Numbered from the stretch's first letter, positions 1-9,835 are shown. The stretch is DNA of 64,000 nucleotides from Glaciecola blandensis (GCF_031846165.1 NZ_JAVRIE010000004.1:310001-374000); one strand, 5' to 3'. Numbers and translations are program-made. Notes: generated by a model from the letters alone, not told the origin.

Positions 1-78
1 GCGCAACAGTCAGATGACGAGTTTAATGCAACACTCGATAGCGCTATTGAAGGCATTTATCAAGCATCCGCAAGCTAA
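1..78 (+). CDS. C-terminal tail of an unidentified protein (partial)
   Basis: An open frame runs from the first base of the window to a TAA at 76-78 and encodes 25 residues ending in QASAS. It is followed by a strong hairpin terminator, which supports it being the end of a real gene rather than chance. The tail is acidic and polar, with no motif I recognise. It is convergent with ppx. No function is proposed. Confidence 0.5.
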   Translation, partial: AQQSDDEFNATLDSAIEGIYQASAS

Positions 79-100
79 AGCTAAGCGTATTTGATACCCC

Positions 101-132
101 AAAAAAAAAAGCGCCTTTAGGCGCTTTTTTTA
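101..132. terminator. Bidirectional intrinsic terminator
   Basis: A perfect stem AGCGCC/GGCGCT with a TTTA loop (110-125) is flanked by ten A residues on the left and a run of seven T residues on the right. It can therefore end transcription from both sides: the partial gene before it and ppx on the minus strand. The ppx stop codon at 130-132 overlaps the T run. Confidence 0.85.
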
Positions 133-1659
133 ACGTATTTTTATGCTGTAAGGTGTACTTTCTAGGTACGCATTTTCCTGTTCCAAGTCAGCCAATAACA
201 GAGGCGATAAATCAAACCAATTGTCCGGAAAATTTAACACAATTTTATCACTCGACAAACTGACGCTAAATTCAGGCAGTTGTGTCTCTTGACGGTTAAT
301 ATTCAACAAAATACCCAAGCGTAAAATAACCAATAGTTTCATCACGGTGGCTTCGTCATAATTCACGAAATTGGGCAGTTCAGCCTGTTTGATCTTTTTA
401 CGGTGATAACGGACTAGCGTCGATAAGAGTTTTTGTTGTTCTTGGTTGAACCCGGGCAAATCAGTTTGTTCAATAATATAGCTAGAATGGCGCTGCACGC
501 CTCGCGAGTTTATTTGTAAACCCACTTCATGCAATAGCGCAGACCAAGCCAGTAGATGGCGTAAATCCCAAGTGTTGATGCCCCAGTTTTCAGCGGTGCT
601 TTCAAAAATTTGAATGCATGTTGCCCACACTTTTTTGGCATAGTGCGTATCGACATCATAGCGAGTGGCTAAACTCTGCGCTGTACGTTCACGAATACTC
701 TTGTTATTTTGTAAATCTTGGATTTCATATAGCACACCCTCACGCAGGGCAGCGCTGCTTGTTTCCAGTTGAGGAATATTAAGACTTCTAAATATGGCGA
801 TTAAAATACTTAGGCCCGCTGCAAACACAGGTCTGCGATCTTCACTCAAGCCGGGCAGGTTAATTAAATCAGTGTGACCAGCATCAACACAATGTTGCAT
901 CAATTCATTCAAACCTGCTTTGGTGATTGGCACATCGTTTTCACTTTCGGCAACGGCACTTAATACTGCGCATATAGCCCGAATAGTGCCCGAAGCACCT
1001 ATACTTGTGTCCCATGAAAAGCGCTTTAAGTTTCCAACAACCAACTCAATTTCTTGACGCGCGGCGGTAATGGCTCGTTGAAATGCTCGCTTACTGAGTT
1101 TGCCTTCGGGGAAATAGCGTTGCTGATAACTGACACACCCCATTTGTACGCTTTTGCATATACTAGGTTGTAAGTCCTCACCAACAGCAAACTCTGTAGA
1201 GCCACCGCCAATATCAATAATTAAACGATGACCTTGGGTTTCGGTAGTATGAGCAATGCCAGCATAGATTAAACGCGCTTCTTCTGGGCCAGAAATCACT
1301 TCAATAGGAAACGGAAATACTATTCTGGCCTTGGCCAAAAAGGCCCGAGCATTTCTAGCTCTGCGCAATGTATGAGTTGCCACGACACGAACATGCGAAG
1401 GGCTTAAGCCTTGCATACTCTCAGCCATGCTCTCAAGTGTGTTCAAGCCACGTTCCATGGCTTCGTCAGACAACATGTTTTTGTCATTGAGGCCGTCGGC
1501 AAGACGCACTTTATGCTTAATTTTTTGCACTGTCTGTAAGGAGCCAGCAACAACTCTTGCAATGACTAGGTGAAAGCTATTGGAACCTATGTCCAAAGCC
1601 GCGTAAGAGTTAACGTCGCGACTTTCGACATCTTCGAAAACATGTTCTAAGGTTTGCAA
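130..1659 (-). CDS. ppx: Exopolyphosphatase Ppx (PPX/GppA family)
   Basis: Removes terminal phosphates from polyphosphate in the cytoplasm, opposing Ppk. The N-terminal actin-like fold shows DIGSNSFH followed by the second phosphate motif IDIGGGSTE; the C-terminal half has the HD-like region (LLHEVGL, then HSSYII) seen in long Ppx proteins. The frame stays open to an ATG at 1740, but that start would overlap ppk by about 80 bases. A TTG at 1659, one base after the ppk stop and behind AAGGAA, gives 509 residues, close to the 513 of E. coli Ppx, so I chose it. It is the second gene of a ppk-ppx operon. Identity is secure; the start is inferred. Confidence 0.95.
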   Translation of the reverse strand: MQTLEHVFEDVESRDVNSYAALDIGSNSFHLVIARVVAGSLQTVQKIKHKVRLADGLNDKNMLSDEAMERGLNTLESMAESMQGLSPSHVRVVATHTLRRARNARAFLAKARIVFPFPIEVISGPEEARLIYAGIAHTTETQGHRLIIDIGGGSTEFAVGEDLQPSICKSVQMGCVSYQQRYFPEGKLSKRAFQRAITAARQEIELVVGNLKRFSWDTSIGASGTIRAICAVLSAVAESENDVPITKAGLNELMQHCVDAGHTDLINLPGLSEDRRPVFAAGLSILIAIFRSLNIPQLETSSAALREGVLYEIQDLQNNKSIRERTAQSLATRYDVDTHYAKKVWATCIQIFESTAENWGINTWDLRHLLAWSALLHEVGLQINSRGVQRHSSYIIEQTDLPGFNQEQQKLLSTLVRYHRKKIKQAELPNFVNYDEATVMKLLVILRLGILLNINRQETQLPEFSVSLSSDKIVLNFPDNWFDLSPLLLADLEQENAYLESTPYSIKIR

Positions 1660-1660
1660 G

Positions 1661-3733
1661 CTACAATGCTTCCTTTTTAGTGAGGTAATTGTAAGTTTCA
1701 ATTTGTGAACGCAGCTTCTTTCTATTGCCACGCTTAACATAATTGTTTACTTGATGTTCGTCGATGATACGCGCCTTTAAGGTATCTTTAAACTGCAGGT
1801 CGAGTAAATCCTCTATCATCTTGATCGCATCGGGATCATAGACAGGGCAACCAACCTCTACGCGGTGGTCCATGTTCCGTGTCATCCAATCTGCTGAAGA
1901 CAAAAATACTCGCTTATCACCACCGTTTTCAAACATCATAATACGTGGATGTTCTAAAAAGCGGTCGACAATACTGATGACTTCGATGTTTTCACTGAGC
2001 CCTTTTACGCCGGGGATCAGCGAGCACATACCACGAATAATCGCTTTGATTTGTACACCGGATTGACTCGCATGGTAGAGGTTATCGATAAGCTCCTTGT
2101 CGACTAGATTGTTTATTTTCAGTGTGATCAAGCCTTTGTGACCTTCTGTCACGCGCTGGATTTCTTGGCGGATCAAAGACTGGATCTTACTACGCGCATT
2201 AATCGGCGAAAGCTGTAAGTGCTGGAACTTAAGCTTTCTAAAAGGATTCTGGATCATGTCGAAAACTTGAATACATTCAAGCGCAAGCTCTTGATTACAC
2301 GTAAATAAACTTAAATCAGTGTAAATTTTCGCGGTCTTTTCATTGAAGTTACCGGTACCGAAGTGAGCATAATGCTTGGTCACACCTCGTTCATCACGAG
2401 ACACGACACAAAGTTTACTGTGGATTTTCACATTAGGGTTACCCAGCACCACTTTGATCCCTGCGTCAGTCATACGTTTGGACCATGCAATATTGGCTTC
2501 TTCGTCAAAGCGAGCGCGCAGTTCAACCACCACGGTCACCGACTTACCATTATCAACGGCATCGATAAGTGAATTGATGATGCGTGACTGTGACGCAACG
2601 CGATAAATATTCAGCCTGATGTGTTTCACTTGTGGGTCAAACGCAGCTTGACGCACAAACTCGGTAAAATGCAAAAACTCATGGTAGGGGTAATACAACA
2701 AGATATCTTTTGCTGCAATTGCCTGAAAAACGGTATCATGAGTGGCAAAATCTTTGTTGGTAATCTCTTGCAGTGCCTCGTTTTCAAGATAGTTTCTACC
2801 CACATTTGGAAAGCCAATAAAGTCTTTAAAGTTACGGTAATGACCGGCTGATTGAATCGTATCTTCAGACGAAATTCTCAAGCGTTTACGTAAATCTTGG
2901 ATCATGTCGCTAGGCATGCCGTCATCGTGAATGATACGCACAGGCTCCGCAATAAGTCGTTGCTTCATACCTTCAGACATTTTTTCTACGTAACTTTCAT
3001 CGATTTCATCGTTAATCGAATACTCAGCATCCCGAGTGATTTTGAAAGAATAAGCATCGGCGGAATCGAATTTTACGAAGCCTTTGAAAATGTCGGCAAG
3101 ACATAACTTAATCAGATCATCTATCAGGATGATTTGCTTTTTCTTTTTGGTCTTTTCAGGGGGTAATACAATGAAGCGGCTAATAGAACTCGTCGGTATT
3201 TCTACCACTGCATATTTTGTATTTCGACCTTCGCGTCTTAAGGCGACATCTAAATAGACAGAACTATCATTCAAACGCTGTATCAGTTGGACTTTACTAT
3301 CCAACAGTATCGGTGCAACGTGCAACAGGACTTTACTATTAAAATAACGGCGTGCCCAAACAAGCTGCGATTCGCTGAGTTCATTGTGCTGTAAAATATG
3401 AATGTTGTAGCGGCGCAGCGTTTTAGTCACGTTTTTGTGAATTCGGTCAAAATGCTGTGATAAGTCGTGTACTTTTTCTTGAATACGTTTTAGTAATTCT
3501 TCAAAGACAATAGCTTGCGCTTCATTGCCATCATTATGAGAAATAGTAATTTGACGTTTTACATCAGCAAAGCGAACACGATAAAACTCATCTAGGTTAT
3601 TAGAGTATATCCCGAGGAAACGAATTCTCTCGATAATTGGGTTATTTTCATCGGCGGCTTCTTGCAGCACTCGCTCATTGAATGAGAGCCAACTCAACTC
3701 TTTTGGGTAGTACAATTCAGTTTCATTTATCAT
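1661..3733 (-). CDS. ppk: Polyphosphate kinase 1
   Basis: Makes polyphosphate from the gamma-phosphate of ATP, reversibly, via a phosphohistidine. It has 690 residues against 688 in E. coli and the four PPK1 domains in order. His438 in KIHSKL and His457 in HFGTGNFN align with E. coli His435 and His454, the catalytic histidines. Other matching motifs are NEKTAKIYTD and, near the C-terminus, SSADWMTRN. It is the first gene of the ppk-ppx operon, and a Pho box lies 84 bases upstream in the correct orientation, so induction by PhoB under phosphate limitation is likely. Confidence 0.97.
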   Translation of the reverse strand: MINETELYYPKELSWLSFNERVLQEAADENNPIIERIRFLGIYSNNLDEFYRVRFADVKRQITISHNDGNEAQAIVFEELLKRIQEKVHDLSQHFDRIHKNVTKTLRRYNIHILQHNELSESQLVWARRYFNSKVLLHVAPILLDSKVQLIQRLNDSSVYLDVALRREGRNTKYAVVEIPTSSISRFIVLPPEKTKKKKQIILIDDLIKLCLADIFKGFVKFDSADAYSFKITRDAEYSINDEIDESYVEKMSEGMKQRLIAEPVRIIHDDGMPSDMIQDLRKRLRISSEDTIQSAGHYRNFKDFIGFPNVGRNYLENEALQEITNKDFATHDTVFQAIAAKDILLYYPYHEFLHFTEFVRQAAFDPQVKHIRLNIYRVASQSRIINSLIDAVDNGKSVTVVVELRARFDEEANIAWSKRMTDAGIKVVLGNPNVKIHSKLCVVSRDERGVTKHYAHFGTGNFNEKTAKIYTDLSLFTCNQELALECIQVFDMIQNPFRKLKFQHLQLSPINARSKIQSLIRQEIQRVTEGHKGLITLKINNLVDKELIDNLYHASQSGVQIKAIIRGMCSLIPGVKGLSENIEVISIVDRFLEHPRIMMFENGGDKRVFLSSADWMTRNMDHRVEVGCPVYDPDAIKMIEDLLDLQFKDTLKARIIDEHQVNNYVKRGNRKKLRSQIETYNYLTKKEAL

Positions 3734-3816
3734 GACAATATATTTTCAATTTTCTCAGTATTAACAAACAGTGACGAAAGGCGTCTTTATGCGACCTTAA
3801 ATCATTGCATTCATCC

Positions 3817-3834
3817 ATGACAATCGTATGACTA
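3817..3834 (-). promoter_or_regulatory. Pho box (PhoB operator) before ppk
   Basis: Read on the minus strand, TAGTCAT-ACGA-TTGTCAT is two 7-base repeats with the canonical 11-base period, matching CTGTCAT at 5/7 and 6/7. A possible extended -10 (TG-C-AATGAT) follows about ten bases later. It sits between the gcvR-like stop and ppk, pointing at ppk. E. coli ppk is also in the Pho regulon, which agrees with this reading. Confidence 0.7.
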
Positions 3835-3836
3835 TC

Positions 3837-4361
3837 TTATTGCGATGGTAAGACGGCAATTTCAACCATCACATCATCAGTAATTTCCTCTATGGCGTCC
3901 TGAACTTTGTCTAGGTCCAATTCGGGTGCTGCAGCAATGGTGACTCTCGCTGTGAATAACAAATTCCCCCAATTCGGTGCGCTTTCACACGTCGTGGCCA
4001 TCTCTGTAATATTGATATCAAAGGTTTTTAAGGTTGAGGTAATATCGCTGACAATCCCGCGTCGATCGTTCCCAGTCACTGTAATAATGGCTGATTTCTG
4101 CGCAGATTTGTCGGCTTGGCTATGCAAATCAGCTGAGGGAACAAGCGTGATTTTTAGATTAGCCAGCTTGTGGCAAGACGCGACAAGCTCATTGTGCATT
4201 TCCTGTGGTAGCATCACTTCTATAAAGCCCGCAAACTGTCCAGATAGCTGACAAAAACTGCTACGCAGCCAATTACCCTGGGCATCAGTAATGCACTTTG
4301 CAATTGCGTCCACCAAACCCGGTTGGTCATCACCCACAATTGTTAATACCATTGCTTGCAT
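3837..4361 (-). CDS. gcvR: Glycine cleavage system repressor-like ACT protein (GcvR)
   Basis: About 174 residues consisting of two ACT domains: one beginning at MVLTIVGDDQPGLVDAIAK and a second beginning at AIITVTGNDRRGIVSDI. This is the architecture of GcvR (190 residues in E. coli), a regulator that binds amino acids and acts through GcvA. The open frame extends further upstream into the start of pstC, but the ATG at 4361 has a good AAGGAAGA site seven bases before it and fits the first ACT strand. It is divergent from pstC with about 90 bases between. ACT-only proteins are hard to separate by eye, so the precise target is inferred. Confidence 0.8.
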   Translation of the reverse strand: MQAMVLTIVGDDQPGLVDAIAKCITDAQGNWLRSSFCQLSGQFAGFIEVMLPQEMHNELVASCHKLANLKITLVPSADLHSQADKSAQKSAIITVTGNDRRGIVSDITSTLKTFDINITEMATTCESAPNWGNLLFTARVTIAAAPELDLDKVQDAIEEITDDVMVEIAVLPSQ

Positions 4362-4454
4362 AATAGATTCTTCCTTAGCTATTGATTTGTTTTGAGTATA
4401 GTGCTTTAGTAGCGCCAAGTCATTCGGTGTTTTCATCCCAAATTTATAAGCTAA

Positions 4455-6665
4455 ATGAATAATCAACAAAGAGAATTTAATCAAGAGCGATTTCGTAAAG
4501 ATTGGATTGCTCGACAAGTCGTTACCGTTTTTGGCTGGCTTGTCTTGGCTACCTTTTTGTTAATTATTTGGCATATTTTTAGTAACGCCTTCCCTTTATT
4601 CAAAACCCCACAAGCCGCGCTCAGTGAAACTTATATCTCGGATACCCAAGCGACCAGCTCTCGTTCTGCGCCCCAAGAAACGACACTGAGCTTTCATAGC
4701 ATGTTGGAGTTATCCAATGGCTACCATACTTTGGCGGTAGATAGTTGCGACTTAGTTGTTTATGCCAATGCACGGCAAGCGACACCGACTTTTCTGTCTG
4801 CTGCCCGTATCGCTGAAGCGACTGCATATCGCAGCTTGCAGGAAGTGAAGCGAGTTCCCTTCTCCTGCCAGCATCAATTTGTCTTCCCAAGCAGTGGTAA
4901 TTTCGATTATACCGGAGTGATTACGCCCAGTGGTCTATTTGAATTATATAAGTTGAGATATACCGGTTCTGCCTATGAGTTTACCCTGGAAAGCTCTATC
5001 GCTTTGCGTAAAGAACATGCTTTTGGCAAAGTGTTTTCACTTTCCATCTCGAACAACTACGTGATGCTAGGGTCACTTGATAAGACTCAATTGCATACCT
5101 ATTGGTTTGATAAGCTGCACCCTGAACGCTTTGAGTATCGGACATTTGACAATGTTCAGCACTTTCAGTTGATATCCCGTTCTAGGCAGTTGGTGACCAT
5201 AAATGAGAACGTTTGGACCTTATATGATAAAGACAAGCAACAGCTTGATCTTCAAATATTACGCGCTCCTATTCAGCAATTAATCATGGCGCCGAGTCAA
5301 CGAGCAATGTTCACCTTGAATTCAAGAGGCGAATTCAGTAAGTGGCTGATGCAAAACCAAGGTGGCAAGTTTGTCTTTACTGAGAATGTGAGTGATGTAG
5401 CAGACTTGGATAAACGGATCGCAAGTATTGCATTTGATAGTAACTCAAATGCCGCATTGGTCTTTTTTGAAGACCGATCGCATGCCTTTTTGAATCGAGT
5501 CACCAATCAATTATTCGGTGAACAAAACTTGGGCGTCAATGCGGATACAAGCTATTGGTTCAATGAGTCGGTCTATGTCGTCGTTTCAGATCGCGTGTAC
5601 GAGCTTACTATCCGCGATTTGCAAGGAATTACCACAGCCAAAAGCTTATTCGCAGAAGTGTGGTATGAAGGTCATGCATCGCCAGAATTTGTTTGGCAAA
5701 CCAGTAGCGCGACGGCGCATTACGAGACCAAAATGAGTATTGTGCCACTCATCATTGGTAGCTTAAAAGCATCGTTTTTAGCATTGTTCGTGGCTATCCC
5801 CTTGGCTCTGGGGGCTGCTGTTTATACGTCCTTTTTTGCTGACCCAAAAATAAGACACTATATTAAACCTGCCATTGAAATGTTAGAAGCCGTGCCGTCA
5901 GTCGTCATTGGTTTTATTGCTGCCGTTTGGTTGGTGCCGATAGCTGAAGAGTTTCTTTTGTCCGTTATCTTGTTCCTTATTTTACTTCCAATTGCATTAG
6001 TATCTAGTGCAATGTTACACACTAAAATAAGCAATCTGATAAAAGACAGAGTAGGGCAGCAATGGGAGCTAGCCTTTATAGCTTCGGGCGTTATTCTACT
6101 TGGATTGTTTTGCTTCTCTTTAAGTGATGTTTGGCGTTTGCTGCTGTTTGGCACAGAGGCCTTAGCTGAATCGGGCTCAAACTCGGCGCAAGTACTGAAT
6201 ATTTCGAAAACAACTATAGTGGTTGCGATTGCACTTGGCGTTGCAATATCACCCAGTATTTATTCTTTGGCCGAAGATGCTTTGTTTGAAGTCCCGGATA
6301 GCATTAAACAAGCATCATATGCGCTTGGGGCGACCAAATTGCAGACCTTGCGAAATGTTATTATTGCTGTGGCGTTTCCCAGCATACTATCGGCAATTAT
6401 GCTCGGCTTTGGTCGTGCCTTTGGCGAGACGATGATCGTGCTTATGGTCACTGGCAATACAGCTATTAGTGATTGGAACATATTAGAAGGCTTGCGCTCG
6501 ATGACAGCGAATTTAGCCATCGAGCTGTCGGAAGCCAGTAGTGATAGTAGTCACTTTAATATTCTATTCTTGACCGCAGGTATCTTGTTTATTTTTACCT
6601 TTATCGTCAATACAGCGGCTGAAATTCTCCGCAATCGACTCAGGCTGTTGTACAACTATGCTTAA
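4455..6665 (+). CDS. pstC: Phosphate ABC transporter permease PstC, long form
   Basis: Inner-membrane permease half of the high-affinity phosphate importer. With 736 residues it is over twice the usual PstC (about 320). One membrane segment near residues 22-45 is followed by a soluble insert of about 380 residues, probably periplasmic, then the normal permease domain from about 430. That domain carries the ATPase-contact EAA-like loop (SIKQASYALGATKLQTLRNV). It overlaps pstA by eight bases. The long form occurs in marine gammaproteobacteria (family knowledge). No strong ribosome site or canonical Pho box is seen before it. Confidence 0.92.
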   Translation: MNNQQREFNQERFRKDWIARQVVTVFGWLVLATFLLIIWHIFSNAFPLFKTPQAALSETYISDTQATSSRSAPQETTLSFHSMLELSNGYHTLAVDSCDLVVYANARQATPTFLSAARIAEATAYRSLQEVKRVPFSCQHQFVFPSSGNFDYTGVITPSGLFELYKLRYTGSAYEFTLESSIALRKEHAFGKVFSLSISNNYVMLGSLDKTQLHTYWFDKLHPERFEYRTFDNVQHFQLISRSRQLVTINENVWTLYDKDKQQLDLQILRAPIQQLIMAPSQRAMFTLNSRGEFSKWLMQNQGGKFVFTENVSDVADLDKRIASIAFDSNSNAALVFFEDRSHAFLNRVTNQLFGEQNLGVNADTSYWFNESVYVVVSDRVYELTIRDLQGITTAKSLFAEVWYEGHASPEFVWQTSSATAHYETKMSIVPLIIGSLKASFLALFVAIPLALGAAVYTSFFADPKIRHYIKPAIEMLEAVPSVVIGFIAAVWLVPIAEEFLLSVILFLILLPIALVSSAMLHTKISNLIKDRVGQQWELAFIASGVILLGLFCFSLSDVWRLLLFGTEALAESGSNSAQVLNISKTTIVVAIALGVAISPSIYSLAEDALFEVPDSIKQASYALGATKLQTLRNVIIAVAFPSILSAIMLGFGRAFGETMIVLMVTGNTAISDWNILEGLRSMTANLAIELSEASSDSSHFNILFLTAGILFIFTFIVNTAAEILRNRLRLLYNYA

Positions 6666-8208
6666 GTTTACACCCCAACAGAAGCAAAATATTACCAGCT
6701 TTGGCACTGGTTTAAGTGCTGCTGTATTGCTCATTGTTTTGTTCAGTTTAGTATTTTTTATTGTACTTAAGGGAAGTGCCTACTTCTGGCCTTCTCAAGT
6801 GTTTAAAGTGACCACTTACGAAAGTGACGCTGAACTAGGAAAGCCTGTTGATACTGGTCGTTTTGTGCGAAGTGCTAGTGATATTGACGTCTTTAGCCAA
6901 AGCATTGTTGATAAACTAGATGTTCAGTTCGCCAATGCCACATTAGCCATGCCTCAGGTCGTAGTGGAGAAGGTGGAAGATGTGTATCAAATTAATATGT
7001 ATTCTGGCGCCGCTATGCATGGATTTTTTGAGTACATATCGACCAATGAAAATACCTATTTTTCTTTAGATGCGCTGAATGATGTGCAGACTGATGTGGA
7101 ACTCTTACAGGAGGAGCTGAGCGGTATTCAAAATAATCATTTAATTCAATTGCATCGCAATATTGCAAGCTTAAACCAAAATCAGGTCTCTCAAGATGCA
7201 CCAGCACGCATAAAAGAACAGGCGGACTTCGACTATTGGCAGAGTCGAGCTGATATTTTGAATGAAAAAATTAATGCTTATCGACTTGTGTTTACCGATG
7301 CTATGGGGCAGCGTTTTTCGCTCTATCTGAAAGACATTGAGCGCTTGTTTAAACCCAATCAACTGACTTGGGTGGATAAATTTTCCTACGCTGCGGAAAA
7401 AATGGTGGCATTTGTTAGCGAGTCACCCAAACAAGCATCCACCAGTGGCGGTGTATTTCCTGCGCTATTTGGCACTGTACTGATGGTCATATTGATGGCG
7501 ATCATCGTCGCGCCTTTTGGCGCGATGGCTGCCATTTACTTGCATGAATATGCACCAAATAACAAGACAACATCGGTCATCCGTATTTGTGTTAGCAATA
7601 TGGCCGGTGTCCCATCCGTAGTATATGGCGTGTTTGGTCTAGGCTTCTTTGTGTATACTTTGGGCGGTTCAATTGACGAATTATTTTATAGTAGTGCCTT
7701 GCCTTCCCCCACCTTTGGTACACCTGGCTTGTTTTGGGCTGCACTTACCATGGCGTTGTTAACCTTGCCCGTGGTAATCGTGTCCACTGAAGAGGGCTTA
7801 CGCAGAGTGCCAAAAGGTCTGCGCTCTGGCAGTTATGCACTTGGAGCAACAAAAATTGAGACAATCTGGAAAACCGTATTGCCCATTGCTAGCCCAGGTA
7901 TTATGACCGGTGTCATTCTCGCCGTTGCAAGAGCGGCCGGTGAAGTTGCCCCCTTGATTTTGGTTGGCGCGGTGAAATTTGCGCCAAGCTTACCGATAGA
8001 TGGAGAATTTCCTTTTATCCATTTTGAAAGACAATTTATGCATTTAGGTGTCTTTGTTTATGACGGCGCATTTCACAATCAAACGAATACACAGGGTTCT
8101 TCTATGATGTTTGCTAGTTGTATGCTCTTACTATTGATTGTTTTTGTGTTAAATTTATCGGCGATAATTGTGCGTAACAAACTACGTGATCGCTACCTTA
8201 GAATATAG
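6658..8208 (+). CDS. pstA: Phosphate ABC transporter permease PstA, long form
   Basis: Second permease of the Pst importer, partner of PstC. At 516 residues it is also longer than E. coli PstA (296). A first membrane segment near residues 15-38 is followed by about 220 soluble residues with a coiled-coil-like middle, then five hydrophobic segments. The cytoplasmic coupling loop reads RRVPKGLRSGSYALGATKIE, the hallmark of this permease family. It overlaps pstC by eight bases and precedes pstB by 40, so it belongs to a pstCAB-phoU operon. Confidence 0.93.
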   Translation: MLKFTPQQKQNITSFGTGLSAAVLLIVLFSLVFFIVLKGSAYFWPSQVFKVTTYESDAELGKPVDTGRFVRSASDIDVFSQSIVDKLDVQFANATLAMPQVVVEKVEDVYQINMYSGAAMHGFFEYISTNENTYFSLDALNDVQTDVELLQEELSGIQNNHLIQLHRNIASLNQNQVSQDAPARIKEQADFDYWQSRADILNEKINAYRLVFTDAMGQRFSLYLKDIERLFKPNQLTWVDKFSYAAEKMVAFVSESPKQASTSGGVFPALFGTVLMVILMAIIVAPFGAMAAIYLHEYAPNNKTTSVIRICVSNMAGVPSVVYGVFGLGFFVYTLGGSIDELFYSSALPSPTFGTPGLFWAALTMALLTLPVVIVSTEEGLRRVPKGLRSGSYALGATKIETIWKTVLPIASPGIMTGVILAVARAAGEVAPLILVGAVKFAPSLPIDGEFPFIHFERQFMHLGVFVYDGAFHNQTNTQGSSMMFASCMLLLLIVFVLNLSAIIVRNKLRDRYLRI

Positions 8209-8248
8209 TGGAAAGGCACCCATTGACTATCAGAATTAAGATGTACGC

Positions 8249-9055
8249 ATGTTGAAATTATTTGAAAAAGAAACGCTCTCATTAGATAAGTTGAGCGATG
8301 AGCAAACAGCTCTAGATGTCAGGGACCTATCGGTTTGGCTGAATAATAGTCGCGTTCTGAACAACATCAATATGCGCATTCCTAAAAATAAAATCACAGC
8401 GATGATTGGTCAGAGTGGCTGTGGCAAGTCGACTTTACTGAGTAGTTTCAACCGCATGAACGAGCTGAATCAGAACTATGCCTACTCGGGTGAAGTACAC
8501 ATGGATGGGCGCAACATATATAATAAAAAAGAGAACGTTGCTAAGTTACGAACGCAAGTGGGGATGGTTTTCCAACGTCCAAACCCCTTTCCAATGAGCA
8601 TATATGAGAACGTTTGTTTTGGCTTACGCATTCAGGGTAAAACCGAACGTCGCTCGTTAGATGATATCGTCGAACGATCGCTACGAAATGCAGCGCTTTG
8701 GGATGAGGTAAAGGATCGTTTATTTGATTCGGCCCTATTACTCTCAGGTGGGCAACAGCAGCGCCTTGTTATTGCCCGAGCCTTGGCCTTACAACCAGAT
8801 GTGTTGTTACTAGATGAACCAACATCGGCATTAGATCCGTTGACCACTTTGCATATAGAAGAGCTTATTAATCAGCTCAAGCGCACGTGTACTGTCGTTA
8901 TTGTTACTCATAACATGCAACAAGCTGCGCGAGTGTCGGACTATTCAGCATTTTTACATCAAGGTGAATTGATAGAGTATTCAGACAGTGACTCCTTGTT
9001 TACGATGCCTGAAAAGAAGCAAACAGAAGATTACATTACCGGTCGTTACGGATAA
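8249..9055 (+). CDS. pstB: Phosphate ABC transporter ATPase PstB
   Basis: ATP-hydrolysing subunit of the phosphate importer at the inner face of the membrane. It has 268 residues. Walker A GQSGCGKST, the Q-loop in VFQRPNPFP (characteristic of PstB), signature LSGGQQQR, Walker B LLLDEPTSALD and the switch histidine in VTHNMQQA are all present. It lies between pstA and phoU in the same operon. Confidence 0.97.
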   Translation: MLKLFEKETLSLDKLSDEQTALDVRDLSVWLNNSRVLNNINMRIPKNKITAMIGQSGCGKSTLLSSFNRMNELNQNYAYSGEVHMDGRNIYNKKENVAKLRTQVGMVFQRPNPFPMSIYENVCFGLRIQGKTERRSLDDIVERSLRNAALWDEVKDRLFDSALLLSGGQQQRLVIARALALQPDVLLLDEPTSALDPLTTLHIEELINQLKRTCTVVIVTHNMQQAARVSDYSAFLHQGELIEYSDSDSLFTMPEKKQTEDYITGRYG

Positions 9056-9076
9056 TAAGCGCTCACTGAGAAGACT

Positions 9077-9790
9077 ATGAAACGCAATATCGAATTAAAT
9101 ACACATATCTCCGGCAAGTTTAACCAAGAGTTAGAAAAGCTTACCAACTCAGTGTTAACGATGGGCGGTGAGGTAGAACAGCAGTTAATCAACACCATCA
9201 CTGCTGTTAGAGAGAACAACCCAAGTTTGGCTGAACGGGTATTGTTGAACGATCTAAAAATTAACTCGATGGAAGTTCAGATTGACGATGAGTGTATGCG
9301 GATAATAGCTAAGCGTAATCCAACCGCCAGTGACTTGCGATTGATTATGACTGTGTCGCGAGCGACAACAGATATAGAGCGTATAGGCGATGAAATATGC
9401 AGAATTGCAAAACTAGTGACAAAAGATCGTCTTCCTCCTTCAGATATTGTGCTCAGTGGTATGTTAATGATCGCTGAAAAAGTCGTGTTTATGATGCGAG
9501 GTACCTTTGATGCCTTTGCGAGACAGGATGAGCGTTCAGCGGTGGCAGTCTATGAGCAAGACAATAGTATTGATAAAAAACACAAAGAGTTGCTCAAACA
9601 AACCGCAAAAGAAATGTCAGAGCAAAAGCACGATATGCAGGCTTGGTTCGACGTACTGTGGGCTATTCGCTCGCTTGAAAGGATAGGTGATCGCTGTAAA
9701 AACCTGTGTGAATACGTACTATTTTTAACCTATGGTAAAGATGTTCGCCATAGTTCGATGAAAAAGACAGTAAAAAAGCTCATGAAATAA
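9077..9790 (+). CDS. phoU: Phosphate signalling protein PhoU
   Basis: PhoU links the Pst transporter to the PhoR/PhoB two-component system and represses the Pho response when phosphate is plentiful. It has 237 residues, all helical, built from two repeats that each carry a metal-binding ExxxD-type segment: TTDIERIGDEICRI in the first and IRSLERIGDRCKNL in the second. It starts 21 bases after pstB as the last gene of the pst operon. phoB and phoR are not in this window. Confidence 0.95.
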   Translation: MKRNIELNTHISGKFNQELEKLTNSVLTMGGEVEQQLINTITAVRENNPSLAERVLLNDLKINSMEVQIDDECMRIIAKRNPTASDLRLIMTVSRATTDIERIGDEICRIAKLVTKDRLPPSDIVLSGMLMIAEKVVFMMRGTFDAFARQDERSAVAVYEQDNSIDKKHKELLKQTAKEMSEQKHDMQAWFDVLWAIRSLERIGDRCKNLCEYVLFLTYGKDVRHSSMKKTVKKLMK

Positions 9791-9835
9791 GCGGCCAATA
9801 AAAAAATCTGCTTTTCTGCTATTGCGATCATACTC

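Noticed and set aside
1660..1740. N-terminal extension of ppx to the ATG at 1740
   Set aside because: It overlaps ppk, lacks a ribosome site and adds residues absent from characterised Ppx proteins.
4362..4454. Pho-box-like TCAT repeats before pstC
   Set aside because: The two TCAT strings are 13 bases apart rather than 11 and the flanking bases match the consensus poorly.
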